DNA of 64,000 nt from Streptomyces chartreusis (GCF_008704715.1 NZ_CP023689.1:1426001-1490000); one strand, 5' to 3'. Shown: positions 45,824 to 53,920, counted from the stretch's first letter. The notes: generated from the sequence alone by a model not told the origin. Program-made: numbers and translations.

Positions 45824-46575
45824 GACGCGGCCTCCTCGTCGACGATCACGGCGTCTTCGATCTCGTCGGCTTCGCGGGCGAGGGCACGGGCGGACATCTG
45901 CCGGATCCGCTGCTCCTGCGCGGCCCGCTCCTCGCTGGCGGCCTCAGACTCGCCGTTGGCGGCCCGTATGCGGGCGCTGTGCGGCCTCAGGCGCGGCTTG
46001 CCCAGCGGCTGCTTCTCGCTGCCCCCGGGGCCCTTGCACGGCTTGCCGATCGCGGCCCGGCACTTCTCCACTGGGCACTCGACACCCAGCGGGCCGGAAC
46101 GGCGCACCTGGTCGGCAAGCTCCGCGGCCTCGTCGCCGTCCTCAACCGGCCGGCCGACCTCCCAGCCGCGGGCCTCCAACTCGGCCACGAACTGCTTCGA
46201 CGGGCCGCCCTCGAGCGCCAACCGGCCCGTCGGCGCCGGGACGGCACCGGAGGCGATCGCCTGGACCTGGCCGCGATAGCGGGCGATGAACTCAGCCGGG
46301 GTCTCGTCCGGGACGGGCTCGTACTGGAAGTTCTCCAGCCGCGCGGACCGGATTCTCGTGCGGAGGGTGCGGACATTGTGGGGCTGGATCCACAGCTTCT
46401 GGCTGGGGTCCTTGGGCGGGGTGCCGTAGAAGGCGGCGACTGCGGCGACTGCGTCGTCGTCGAAGGGCACGTCGTGGAGTGCGGCTGCCCATGCGCGGGC
46501 GTCGACCTTGCCGACCGTGCGGTTGTCGAACGCGGCGCAATGGCCGAGTAGTTGGGCGGCTTCGGACGGAGTCAC
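45820..46575 (-). CDS. replication-module protein with C-terminal zinc knuckle, 251 aa
   Basis: GTG 46575 overlaps the preceding stop. The N-terminal domain (TPSEAAQLLGHCAAFDNRTV, then WAAALHDVPFDDDAVAAVAA) is one I recall in actinophages next to replisome-organizer genes, perhaps a helicase-loader-like helper. The C-terminal part has VECPVEKCRAAIGKPCKGPG followed by His, a CPxxxC...C...H zinc knuckle. It is directly downstream of the two replication genes, so a replication role is inferred. Confidence 0.65.
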   Translation of the reverse strand: MTPSEAAQLLGHCAAFDNRTVGKVDARAWAAALHDVPFDDDAVAAVAAFYGTPPKDPSQKLWIQPHNVRTLRTRIRSARLENFQYEPVPDETPAEFIARYRGQVQAIASGAVPAPTGRLALEGGPSKQFVAELEARGWEVGRPVEDGDEAAELADQVRRSGPLGVECPVEKCRAAIGKPCKGPGGSEKQPLGKPRLRPHSARIRAANGESEAASEERAAQEQRIRQMSARALAREADEIEDAVIVDEEAAS

Positions 46576-47480
46576 TGGTTCTCCTCTGCTGCGAGTTCGG
46601 CGGCGAGGTCGAAGGCGGCGCCGGCTCGTCGGTCGGCGGTGGACATGGGGCGAGATGGGAAGTCGAGGACGTTCTCCGCTCCAGCGGCGGCGGGGAACTG
46701 TTGCGGCTGGGCGTTCATGGCCTGGTTGACGAAGCCGGGGATGGCGGAAGGGGCGGAGCCTTTGCGCATCCACAGGGAGAGGCCGGCCCGGATGTCGTCC
46801 GGGTGGATGTCCTCGTCGAGCAGCTTCTTGATCTGCTTGGAGGCCTGGCCGATGACGTTTCCGGGCGGACGCTTCGTGCAGCGGTCGATCCACTCGGCGA
46901 CGATCGTCTGCGCCGTAACCGTTTCGAGTTGCTCGGGCGCTGCTTCTGCTGCGCCGACGAAGTCGGAATCGTCGACGACGACGAGCTCGACTTGGCCGTC
47001 CGCCTCAGCCCGCGGGACCCCTTCCTTTCCCTGTTCCCTGTTCCCTGTTCCTTTCCTTTCCTGGGGTGAGCCCTCAGTGCGCGCTCCGTGAGGAGTGCGT
47101 GAGTCCTCATCCCTGCTGGTCGGAGGCTCAGGGTCGGGTCGTTCTGCCTCGTCAGGGGCTGGAAGCTTGCTTTTCGTCGGACGGTTGATCCTCTGGTGCT
47201 CACGCCAGTTCGTCACGGCGATGTACCGCTTCTGCTTGAGCGTGTAGCGAGTAATCAGTGAGGACTCAGTGAGTGCCTTCAGGTCGACCTCGATGTCGGC
47301 CGCGGTGCGGTCGTCGAGCGGCCAGACTGCGGCCTTGATGAGACGAGGGTCGTCGACGCAGCGGCCGGCGTCGTCGGCGTGCGTCCAGAGCCCAATAAAG
47401 GTGAGCCGTTGCTCGGGCGTGAGGTCGGCGATCGTCAGCGACGTGAAGAACTCGGGCTTGATCGTGCGAATGCGGGCCAT
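46572..47480 (-). CDS. replisome-organizer-like replication protein, 302 aa
   Basis: Starts MARIRTIKPEFFTSLTIADL. Residues 1-95 form a winged-helix-like domain (PEQRLTFIGLWTHADDAGRC, then WPLDDRTAADIEVDLKALTE). Residues 110-160 are a charged disordered linker. Residues 195-245 are a helical domain (ASKQIKKLLDEDIHPDDIRA) like DnaD-type C-domains. Such proteins bind the phage origin and recruit the host helicase. It is paralogous in its N-domain to the gene at 47480-48118, with which it overlaps by one base. Confidence 0.82.
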   Translation of the reverse strand: MARIRTIKPEFFTSLTIADLTPEQRLTFIGLWTHADDAGRCVDDPRLIKAAVWPLDDRTAADIEVDLKALTESSLITRYTLKQKRYIAVTNWREHQRINRPTKSKLPAPDEAERPDPEPPTSRDEDSRTPHGARTEGSPQERKGTGNREQGKEGVPRAEADGQVELVVVDDSDFVGAAEAAPEQLETVTAQTIVAEWIDRCTKRPPGNVIGQASKQIKKLLDEDIHPDDIRAGLSLWMRKGSAPSAIPGFVNQAMNAQPQQFPAAAGAENVLDFPSRPMSTADRRAGAAFDLAAELAAEENQ

Positions 47481-48118
47481 CAGACTCGGGCCCCTTTCGA
47501 GGTGTTGCAGCTGGTGCACAGCACCTGGAGGTTGTCGATGTCGCCGGATCCGCCTCGTGACCGCGGGTGGACGTGGTCGATCTCCAGGCCGCGGTACAGC
47601 GGACGTCCCGTAAGTGCGGGCGGGATGTAGTCGCCGGGCGACCAGCCGCATCCGCGGCACTGCCATCCGTCGCGGCGCAGCACCTGCGCGCGAACGCCCC
47701 GGGGTGCTGCGGGAGCAGGGGCCTGCGCGACGGCCTCACTCAGCTCGATCGAGGCCACGCCGCGGAGACTGAACGAAGCGGACTTGACGATCGCGTCGTA
47801 GGCGGCGGCCACCACGCGCGGCTGCCCGCCGATGCCGGCGTGCCGGAAGTAGCCGCAGATGAACAGCTCTTCTTCGAGACTGTCGGTTTCGGCGAGCCCG
47901 GCTGCTTCCAGTGCTTCGAGGCGCCAATGGAGTTCGGCCTCACTGAGGCCGCGGACCTTGCCCGCCCAGCGTCGAATGGTGAGAGGCAGCAGGCCCGCGT
48001 GGCTGATGTTGGGCTGCGAGAGGAGGAACAGGTAGAGACGCTGTTCTCCTTCACTGAGCTTCAGGAAGTCGGGGTCCTCCCAGATCGAGGTGAGGATCCG
48101 GCCGTGTCCACGGGCCAT
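47480..48118 (-). CDS. replisome-organizer-like domain fused to an HNH nuclease, 212 aa
   Basis: Residues 1-95 are a winged-helix-like replication domain (GRILTSIWEDPDFLKLSEGE, QRLYLFLLSQPNISHAGLLP). Residues 140-211 are an HNH endonuclease: CRGCG at about 152, LEIDHVHPRSRGGSGDIDNL at about 178, and CTSCNTSKG at about 203, giving both the catalytic His/Asn residues and a zinc-binding Cys set. Thus DNA binding and cleavage sit in one protein. It could nick at the origin, or at packaging sites, or be a mobile-nuclease relic. It is first in the leftward operon. The promoter region 48119-48322 is upstream. Confidence 0.82.
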   Translation of the reverse strand: MARGHGRILTSIWEDPDFLKLSEGEQRLYLFLLSQPNISHAGLLPLTIRRWAGKVRGLSEAELHWRLEALEAAGLAETDSLEEELFICGYFRHAGIGGQPRVVAAAYDAIVKSASFSLRGVASIELSEAVAQAPAPAAPRGVRAQVLRRDGWQCRGCGWSPGDYIPPALTGRPLYRGLEIDHVHPRSRGGSGDIDNLQVLCTSCNTSKGARV

Positions 48119-48322
48119 GAGTTGGTGTCCTTTGACGAGTGCTGATTGGGGGCTTTTGGGCGCACGGAACCAAGCCCTTCAGGGCGGCTTCTTCTGTGGA
48201 TCTGGTGCCGCCTTGGCACGTCTCCACCCTACCCCAGGGTGTATAGTCACCCGCAACACATCAGCAATACGAATCGAGGTCGCGGGGTGTATAGGCACTG
48301 CACGGTCAGCTACGCTGGCCGC
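48119..48322. promoter_or_regulatory. divergent intergenic region with direct repeat GGGTGTATAG
   Basis: 204 bases separate the replication genes (leftward) from a ribbon-helix-helix-like gene (rightward). GGGTGTATAG occurs at 48237-48246 and 48285-48294. The second lies where the -35 of the rightward gene should be. A TACGCT at 48311-48316 is a possible -10, six bases before the ATG, which would give a leaderless message. I see no clear sigma-70 -35. Confidence 0.5.
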
Positions 48323-48517
48323 ATGACGACGAAGGGGACGCCCGGCCGCATGGTCCGCATCGACGACCTGGTCTGGGCCGAGTACGGGCAGCTGTGCGAG
48401 GAGGAAGGGACGTCGCGCGCCGACGACATCCGCCGCCACGTCCACGCCCGCGTCCAGGCCTGGCGCAAGAAGCAGGCCGTGCAGCGTCGGCTCGATCGCC
48501 TGAACGACTCCGACTGA
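48323..48517 (+). CDS. ribbon-helix-helix-like regulator, 64 aa
   Basis: MTTKGTPGRMVRIDDLVWAE is a beta strand followed by a helix of the Arc/CopG kind (RMVRIDDLVWAEYGQLCEEE). RADDIRRHVHARVQAWRKKQ is the second helix. A small basic tail follows. It is divergent from the replication genes, so it may repress them. It is the second RHH-like gene of the prophage, the other being at 28718-28966. Confidence 0.7.
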   Translation: MTTKGTPGRMVRIDDLVWAEYGQLCEEEGTSRADDIRRHVHARVQAWRKKQAVQRRLDRLNDSD

Positions 48518-48540
48518 TCCCATCCCCTGCTCCCCTCCTT

Positions 48541-48560
48541 GGCCTCGCCGTAGCGGGGCC
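48541..48560 (+). terminator. 8-bp stem with a G-T pair followed by TTTGTCGTGT
   Basis: Arms 48541-48548 and 48553-48560 with a 4-base loop, 23 bases after the RHH gene. This is the one terminator of the window with a partial T-run. Confidence 0.72.
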
Positions 48561-48574
48561 TTTGTCGTGTCCGG

Positions 48575-48733
48575 CTAGTTGCTGGTGAGGTGCCAGGCGT
48601 TGCAGCTGGCGCAGTGGTAGGCGCGGTGTTCTCGTCGTTGCCGGCGGGGGTCACGTCGCCGGTTCGCGGAGGCGATGGCGGTGCGTGCGGCCTGCTTGCT
48701 GGGGTAGGGGCGTTTGCCGGTCAGGCAGGTCAC
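48575..48733 (-). CDS. zinc-knuckle microprotein, 52 aa
   Basis: GTG 48733 overlaps the upstream stop as GTGA. MTCLTGKRPYPSKQAARTAI leads to an Arg-rich middle, and YHCASCNAWHLTSN closes with CxxC and His. The order Cys-near-start, basic helix, CxxC...H is a pattern I recall in small phage and Streptomyces proteins. Possibly a nucleic-acid-binding zinc finger. Confidence 0.68.
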   Translation of the reverse strand: MTCLTGKRPYPSKQAARTAIASANRRRDPRRQRREHRAYHCASCNAWHLTSN

Positions 48734-49578
48734 GCGGCCACCTCCACGGCGTACTCCGGGTGGTCGCGGAAGGCGTGGTCGATGTAGGCCTTGGAGACCC
48801 CGAGGCGCGCGGCGGCGGCTTCACGGTTGAGGCCGCTGAACCGCATCACTTCGTTGGCGTCCTGGGCGACGATCAGCCGGCGGGTGATCCCGTACAGGGG
48901 CTCGAAGTCCGGGTCGTCGATGACGTCCATCCGCTCGGCCCAGTAGGCGACGGTCGGCCAGTTCTGCCGGTCGGCCCAGTTGCGGGCTCGCTTCGCCTGA
49001 ACCTTGTCGACGCCGTGCCGCTCAGGCTTCAGGCCCTTCAGCCCTTCGTAGGCGCTGGCGACGGCCTTGGCGGTGCTTGCGTACACGGTCTCCCGGTGCA
49101 GCAGGTCGGTCATGTTCGGCGGGCTGAGCTCGGCGTGCACGGCGATGTGCTTGAGAGGCCAGCCTGCAGCTACCAGGGCCTTGATGCGGCGTGCGCTGCC
49201 TGCGCCAGGCACCTTGCCGCGGAGGTGGTTCTCCTCCGTGACGGCGAGGATCTTGGCGGCCATGTCGGGGCTGGTGCGTTGCCTGCGTCCCCGCCCGCGG
49301 CTGATGTTGGGGACGAGGAAGTCGCGGATGGTCTGAATGGACAGACCGGTCGTGGCGGCCACCCAGCCGGGCCCAATGCCGGCGGCTTCGAGCTGGAGGA
49401 GGTGCTGGCGGACGGGTTCGGCGTCGACGAATCCGTCCCAGATGCCCGCCTTCTTGGCGCGGAGGCGGGCCATGTTGCGCTCGTTGTACCGCTCGACGCA
49501 CTCGGTCCGCCGGCAGCGGTAGTCGGTGTAGCAGGTGAGGTTGCGGTGGTGGGGGGCTTCGCGGACGGCGGTGGTCAC
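48730..49578 (-). CDS. multi-HTH DNA-binding protein, 282 aa
   Basis: GTG 49578. N-terminal CYTDYRCRRTECVERYNERN has three Cys in the style of actinophage HTH proteins. Then LLQLEAAGIGPGWVAATTGL is one helix-turn-helix, RIKALVAAGWPLKHIAVHAE is a second, and NREAAAARLGVSKAYIDHAF a third near the C-terminus. The gene is in the early region upstream of the zinc microprotein. It could regulate early genes or act at an origin. No enzymatic motif. Confidence 0.75.
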   Translation of the reverse strand: MTTAVREAPHHRNLTCYTDYRCRRTECVERYNERNMARLRAKKAGIWDGFVDAEPVRQHLLQLEAAGIGPGWVAATTGLSIQTIRDFLVPNISRGRGRRQRTSPDMAAKILAVTEENHLRGKVPGAGSARRIKALVAAGWPLKHIAVHAELSPPNMTDLLHRETVYASTAKAVASAYEGLKGLKPERHGVDKVQAKRARNWADRQNWPTVAYWAERMDVIDDPDFEPLYGITRRLIVAQDANEVMRFSGLNREAAAARLGVSKAYIDHAFRDHPEYAVEVAA

Positions 49579-49910
49579 TGGGACTCCTTCCGGGTGTCGG
49601 CGGTCCATGCGTCCCAGCAGGCGTCGAGGAGCTGGTCGTCTTGGCCGTGCTGGGTGGGGATGAGGGGTGCGTTTTCGATGTCGCGTGCGAGGCGGGCCAT
49701 CTGCTCGACTTCGCGGAGGAGTTGGCGGCGTCGGGCGGTGCGCGCCCGCCGTGCCTCCCGGCGGGCGCGGAGGCGGGGTGCGAGGCGGGTGGCGGCGACC
49801 CAGCAGCCGCCAGCGACGGCCGCGGCGAACAGGCCGGGCCCGTACTCGCCGACGAGCTCCCACGTCTTGATGAGCCCGTTGGTGACGGTGTCGATCTGCT
49901 CGGGAGTCAC
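49575..49910 (-). CDS. single-span membrane protein, 111 aa
   Basis: GTG 49910 with GGAGGCGGCC. VTPEQIDTVTNGLIKTWELV leads into a hydrophobic segment LFAAAVAGGCWVAATRLAP, then a strongly basic cytoplasmic helix (RRARTARRRQLLREVEQMAR). The topology suggests one span with a cytosolic tail. Role unknown. Membrane attachment of replication complexes is one possibility. Confidence 0.66.
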   Translation of the reverse strand: MTPEQIDTVTNGLIKTWELVGEYGPGLFAAAVAGGCWVAATRLAPRLRARREARRARTARRRQLLREVEQMARLARDIENAPLIPTQHGQDDQLLDACWDAWTADTRKESQ

Positions 49911-50047
49911 GGCCGCCTCCCGATCGCACGCTTGTCGCGGCGACGCTGGAGGACGCCTTCGTAGATGGCGACGCCGAGCCCGACGATGGCGAGGACTGTG
50001 AACGGCCACCACAGGTTGGAGGCGGCGAAGTTGGCGGCGAGGCTCAT
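49907..50047 (-). CDS. small membrane protein, 46 aa
   Basis: ATG 50047 overlaps the upstream stop. MSLAANFAASNLWWPFTVLA leads to a single span IVGLGVAIYEGVL and a basic tail RRRDKRAIGRRP. Positive-inside rule puts the tail in the cytoplasm. Coupled with the preceding and following genes. Confidence 0.64.
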   Translation of the reverse strand: MSLAANFAASNLWWPFTVLAIVGLGVAIYEGVLQRRRDKRAIGRRP

Positions 50048-50382
50048 CACGCCGCCGCCCGGTCTGCGTCAGTGCGGCGCCTGTAAACCGCTATGCGGTG
50101 GCCCTTGGTGGCGGGCGCGGTCGACGGCACGTACTGCCCGGTGTGGATGAGGTAGTTGCGGGACATGCCGCGCAGGGTTCCGGCGAGTACTCCCCCGGCG
50201 ATGTCGGGGAGTTCTGCGCGCAGGTCGTTCGCGGAGACGGTGTCGTGGTCGCGAAGCCAGATGAGGATGGCCTGCGCGGCGACCTTGTTGTCCCAGTCGG
50301 ATGCCTGGCGGACCAGCTGGGCGAGCGTCTTGTCGCGGGCGTCGCCGGCGACCTGCTCGGCGAGAGTGAGGCGGCGGCTCAT
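50047..50382 (-). CDS. hypothetical helical protein, 111 aa
   Basis: ATG 50382 (MSRRLTLAEQVAGDARDKTL). DWDNKVAAQAILIWLRDHDT and VSANDLRAELPDIAGGVLAG look like a winged-helix fold. ATKGHRIAVYRRRTDADRAA is the end. Possibly DNA-binding. Overlaps both neighbours. Confidence 0.6.
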   Translation of the reverse strand: MSRRLTLAEQVAGDARDKTLAQLVRQASDWDNKVAAQAILIWLRDHDTVSANDLRAELPDIAGGVLAGTLRGMSRNYLIHTGQYVPSTAPATKGHRIAVYRRRTDADRAAA

Positions 50383-50648
50383 CGGTTCCCCCGGTCCTGC
50401 TCGAAGTTGATGGCGGTGAGAGTGCGGAGCTCGTCCGCATGGCGGCGCTGCATGGCGTACAGCGCCTTCTCGTGCGGGTGGCAGAGAGCGAGGGCCCCCC
50501 ATCCGGGGCGCATGCCGGGGATCCAGGTGGCGCCGTAGCCTCCGCAGCTGTTGCAGCGCAGGTTGTGGCCCATGCGCCCGGCCTCGGCGGCTTCCTCGGC
50601 GGTCGGGAGGGGCGGCCCGAACGGGTCGTGGACGGTGGTGTCGGACAC
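50379..50648 (-). CDS. zinc-binding small protein, 89 aa
   Basis: GTG 50648 with AGAAGGAAAG. CNSCGGYGATWIPGMRPGWG followed by LCHPHEKALYAMQRRHADEL gives a CxxC...C.PH set typical of a zinc knuckle. The N-terminal part is acidic. Role unknown. It begins a run of genes coupled by overlaps to the left. Confidence 0.6.
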   Translation of the reverse strand: MSDTTVHDPFGPPLPTAEEAAEAGRMGHNLRCNSCGGYGATWIPGMRPGWGALALCHPHEKALYAMQRRHADELRTLTAINFEQDRGNR

Positions 50649-50674
50649 GGTGTGCTTTCCTTCTCTGGGTGAGG

Positions 50675-50703
50675 GGCCGGCCCGCATTGCCCGCGGGCCG
50701 GCC
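50675..50703 (-). terminator. 11-bp hairpin
   Basis: Arms 50675-50685 and 50693-50703, loop of 7 bases, 16 bases after the stop of 50719-51354. It ends the recombination transcript or tunes readthrough. Confidence 0.75.
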
Positions 50704-50718
50704 TTCGCTGTGTGCGGG

Positions 50719-51354
50719 CTAGAACGGCGGGTCGGACGGGTCGGGGCCGAGGGTGAGTGCGGTGATCCGCTTCTCGATGTCGCTGGTGAGGTCGGCGCCG
50801 GCATGCTTCAGGGCGAAGGTGATCGTCTGGCCCACGCCCTGGGCGTCGCCCTTGCTGAGGAGCGCGGCGGCCAGGTATTCGGCGAGGACTCGACGGACGG
50901 GCTCGGGGATCTCGGCGGTGATGTCAGGAGTCGGGGCCCACGGGGTGTTCCTGTCTGCCGGGGCTGCCGGGAAGGTCCAGGGCGTCTTCGTGTCCCAGCC
51001 GTCGTCGGAGAGCTGGGCGTCGACGAGGTCGTCCACGTTGTTGTGGGCCTCGTCGAGCCCCTGCGCGAGGTTGCGGGCGGCCTGCCACCGCTGCTTGTCC
51101 CGGCTGGCGAGCCCCTTCGCAATGTGCGAGGCAACGAGACTGCGGGTGTCGTTGAAGCGGCGGCGCAGGGAGTGGAGCGCTTCCTGCAGATCGGCGGTGC
51201 GGGCTGCCTGGTCCTCGTCGCGGGCGAGGGTGGCGTAGCCCTGGCCGATCCAGGCGGCGACTTCGGCGATCCGCATGTCGGGCGGGTTCTCGTTGCAGTG
51301 GCGGGCCGCGGTGTCGAGGTGCTTCTCGGCTTCGGCGCGGTGGTCGATGTTCAT
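50719..51354 (-). CDS. hypothetical protein downstream of recT, 211 aa
   Basis: ATG 51354 overlaps the recT stop. Largely helical (RAEAEKHLDTAARHCNENPP, then LHSLRRRFNDTRSLVASHIA) with an acidic middle. It might be a partner of recombination or a single-strand binding function. No OB-fold motif is seen. Position suggests the recombination operon. Confidence 0.62.
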   Translation of the reverse strand: MNIDHRAEAEKHLDTAARHCNENPPDMRIAEVAAWIGQGYATLARDEDQAARTADLQEALHSLRRRFNDTRSLVASHIAKGLASRDKQRWQAARNLAQGLDEAHNNVDDLVDAQLSDDGWDTKTPWTFPAAPADRNTPWAPTPDITAEIPEPVRRVLAEYLAAALLSKGDAQGVGQTITFALKHAGADLTSDIEKRITALTLGPDPSDPPF

Positions 51355-52217
51355 GCGGCACCGCCGTTCTGCGCCGCGTTGCGCAGCTTGGCGACAAGCT
51401 CACGGATGGCGTTCGCGGACACGTGCTCCAGCGGGGCACCGAGGGCCTCGTAGGCGAGGACGTCGATGTCGTCCGTGATGCCCTGGTCTTCGCCGAAGTC
51501 GCGGAGTTCGCGGACCGCGGCGGCGTGGTCGTCGTCTGTGTCGACGTCCACCACGTCCGTCGGCGCGGGCTCGGCCGGCGCCTCCGTGACCGGGGCGGTG
51601 AGTGCGGCGACGGACAGCGGCGCCTGCTTCTGCTGGACGATCTCGCCGTGGACGTAGCCGCCGAGTTCCTCGGCGACATACGGCATGCCGTGCAGGGCGT
51701 CCGCTGCGACGAGCCTGCAGATCTCGCCCGTGGCGCGGGCGATGAGCATCGTCTTCGGCTGCTTCTTCCACTCGGACTTCTCGGTGAGCTTCATCTGGGC
51801 GGCCCGCCCCATGTCCCACTCGACGGTCTGCCACGCCTCGGCGCCCTTGCGGCGGCCCCGCATGACGCAGTGCCGCGCATCGGACTCGACGAGTTCGATC
51901 TCGTGCCCGGCCTTGAGGACGATGGCGCGCATGGCGTGGGCCCTCAGGGCGGGCTGCCCCTGGATGACGTCGATGCTCTTGAGCGAGGTCATCGGCTTGA
52001 GGCCGACCTCATGTCCAGCGAGGATGACGGCGACGATGGCGTCGCGGTCGTTCCGGTAGGCGCCGGCGAGGCTGGTGCCCGCGATGGCGTTGGCGATGCC
52101 GGAGATGGCGGACGCTTCCTGCGCCCACTTCTGGAGGCTTGATTCGACGGGCTGGTTGGCGGGCTGCTGGACGGCAACGACCTGCTGGTTGTCGCGGGTG
52201 GCGATCTCGTTACTCAC
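51351..52217 (-). CDS. recT: RecT-family single-strand annealing protein, 288 aa
   Basis: Core with LVLxxGHEVGLxPMTSLxSI pattern: AVILAGHEVGLKPMTSLKSI at about residues 64-83, QGQPALRAHAMRAIVLKAGH next, then WDMGRAAQMKLTEKSEWKKQ and PKTMLIARATGEICRLVAAD, all hallmarks of RecT/Redbeta-type proteins. It anneals complementary strands generated by the exonuclease encoded upstream. C-terminus is acidic and Pro-rich, then helical. The gene overlaps the exonuclease gene by 8 bases, which indicates coupled translation. Confidence 0.92.
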   Translation of the reverse strand: MSNEIATRDNQQVVAVQQPANQPVESSLQKWAQEASAISGIANAIAGTSLAGAYRNDRDAIVAVILAGHEVGLKPMTSLKSIDVIQGQPALRAHAMRAIVLKAGHEIELVESDARHCVMRGRRKGAEAWQTVEWDMGRAAQMKLTEKSEWKKQPKTMLIARATGEICRLVAADALHGMPYVAEELGGYVHGEIVQQKQAPLSVAALTAPVTEAPAEPAPTDVVDVDTDDDHAAAVRELRDFGEDQGITDDIDVLAYEALGAPLEHVSANAIRELVAKLRNAAQNGGAA

Positions 52218-53082
52218 CGATGTACTCCTCGAACTGTCGGATGGTTGCCCAGGCCGGCATGCCGAGCTGGGGGATGGTGGGGACGGGTCCGGTCCAGTCG
52301 GGCCAGATGCCGGTCTGCTCGCACTCGGCGTAGATGCGGAGGGCGCGTTCGTTGCGGGCGCGGCCGATGTCCTGGTCCTGGTCGGCGAGTTCGCGGACCG
52401 TGATCAGGTATGGGGCTTTCTTGGACTGGAAGGCGTAGAAGAAGCGGGCGCCTTCGGGGGCGAGTCCGGCGGCCTGGACGCCGTCGATGTAGAGGGCGCC
52501 CTGCTGGTGGTAGCTGTAGGACTCGATGGCCTTGCTGCACGCCTCGGGGTTGGCGTCGGTCGTGGTCTTCAGGTCGACGATGACCGTGACTTCGGGGCGG
52601 ATGATCAGCCAGTCGGGGCGGGCCCTGCACCTGACGCCGGTCGCCGGATCCGTCCAGTAGATCGACCGCTCCGGGATGCCCATGCCGGGTGCGAGCAGAG
52701 GTCCGGCGTCCCGGTGCTCGCGGACCGCCTTCGCCATGGCGTCGACCTGAAGCTTCTCCTTCGGCAGGAGCGGCACCTTGCCTGCCGCGTAGGCGGCGTC
52801 ACGCAGGATGCGGGCGTCGGCCTTCTTATAGTCGGAGAAGCCGGTGATCTCGACGATGTCGCAGCCCTCCCCCAGCACCGCCGCGTGGACGGCGTGCCCG
52901 AGGTCGAACTCCCGCTTGGGCGGGGCCGGGTTGTCGCGGTCGTACTTGAACTGGGCGGGGCAGCCGGGTGCGAGGAGGGCCCGCAGGCCGGTCGACGAGA
53001 TCGACGTCTTGTCGGCGTGGTAGGACTCGGCGGCCAAGCCGTCGACGAAGCGAGGCGCCTCCGCCTCCACGGTGGCGGTCAC
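52210..53082 (-). CDS. RecE-like PD-(D/E)XK exonuclease, 290 aa
   Basis: GTG 53082 overlaps the upstream stop. SISSTGLRALLAPGCPAQFK and FDLGHAVHAAVLGEGCDIVE form the N-terminal part of the phage exonuclease VIII C-domain type. GVRCRARPDWLIIRPEVTVI then VDLKTT supplies the catalytic Asp and Asp-x-Lys. SYHQQGALYIDGVQ is the motif with the last conserved Gln/Tyr. It resects double-strand ends 5'-3' for RecT. Confidence 0.87.
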   Translation of the reverse strand: MTATVEAEAPRFVDGLAAESYHADKTSISSTGLRALLAPGCPAQFKYDRDNPAPPKREFDLGHAVHAAVLGEGCDIVEITGFSDYKKADARILRDAAYAAGKVPLLPKEKLQVDAMAKAVREHRDAGPLLAPGMGIPERSIYWTDPATGVRCRARPDWLIIRPEVTVIVDLKTTTDANPEACSKAIESYSYHQQGALYIDGVQAAGLAPEGARFFYAFQSKKAPYLITVRELADQDQDIGRARNERALRIYAECEQTGIWPDWTGPVPTIPQLGMPAWATIRQFEEYIGE

Positions 53083-53276
53083 CGGTTCAGCTCCCGCGCC
53101 AGCTCTTCGACCGTGTCCTTGGCGGTGTCGACCTTCTCTTCGAGCTCGTCGTGGCGGCGCTTCAGCTCGTCGCGTTCCTCGGTGAGCTCGCGGATCTTGT
53201 CGCTGGCCTCGTCGAGTTCGGCCTCGAGCTGTTCGATGCGGGCTTCGAGCTCGTCGGGTTCGATGGTGGTGGTCAC
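53079..53276 (-). CDS. coiled-coil protein, 65 aa
   Basis: GTG 53276. Nearly all residues form a charged coiled coil (LEARIEQLEAELDEASDKIR, then ELTEERDELKRRHDELEEKV). Positioned between two exonuclease genes and overlapped on both sides. It may be an oligomerisation partner. Unknown function. Confidence 0.64.
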   Translation of the reverse strand: MTTTIEPDELEARIEQLEAELDEASDKIRELTEERDELKRRHDELEEKVDTAKDTVEELARELNR

Positions 53277-53920
53277 GCGGCACCACCGATCACCGCGTCG
53301 TACACGTCGCGGGCCCATCGGGCATCGCCCAGCGCGGTGTGCGCGTCTTCCTTGGTGGGCGGCTCGACGCCGACGGCGCGCGACAGGTCATAGGACTTGA
53401 ACGGCAGCTGCGGGCAGTCCGCCTGGAAGGCGAAGTCGCCTCCGTAGGCGCCTGACGCGGCCTGCCCGTACCGGTAACCGGCCGCCAGCGTGGCGATGTC
53501 GACGGGCCGGTAGTGCCAGGGCAGCTTGCGGCCGTGGGCCTGCAGCAGCTTGGTCAGGAACGCGATGTCAAAGCCGGGGTTCGAGCCGATGGCGACCGCG
53601 CCCGATAGCGCCTCTTGGAGGTCGAAGAGCATCTCAGGGATCAGCGACCGGAACGGCGGACCGGACTTCATGAACTCGACGGCGTCCCAGCCGTCCGGGA
53701 TGGCGAACCGCTCCTCGAAGCGGCCGATCTTCAGCGCCTCGGGGTCCGCGGTGGCTAGGTCGGGGCGGACCTGCCAGACGTATTCGACGTCCACCCCGTC
53801 TTCGCGACGGCGGATGACGGCGATCTCCCAGGCGTCGCCGTAACGCGGGTCCAGGTGCGTCGTCTCGCAATCGACGAACGCCAGCGGCGCGGCGGGTTTT
53901 GTGGGGCTGGTGGTGCTCAT
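53273..53920 (-). CDS. DEDDh 3'-5' exonuclease (DnaQ-like), 215 aa
   Basis: ATG 53920. FVDCETTHLDP at residues 15-25 gives the first Asp-x-Glu. VAIGSNPGFDIAFLTKLLQA gives the middle Asp. DAHTALGDARWARDVYDAVI gives the His and final Asp. Together DEDDh. The size fits a proofreading-type nuclease. No polymerase is encoded nearby, so it may work with the host polymerase or in recombination. Terminator upstream at 53950-53997. Confidence 0.9.
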   Translation of the reverse strand: MSTTSPTKPAAPLAFVDCETTHLDPRYGDAWEIAVIRRREDGVDVEYVWQVRPDLATADPEALKIGRFEERFAIPDGWDAVEFMKSGPPFRSLIPEMLFDLQEALSGAVAIGSNPGFDIAFLTKLLQAHGRKLPWHYRPVDIATLAAGYRYGQAASGAYGGDFAFQADCPQLPFKSYDLSRAVGVEPPTKEDAHTALGDARWARDVYDAVIGGAA

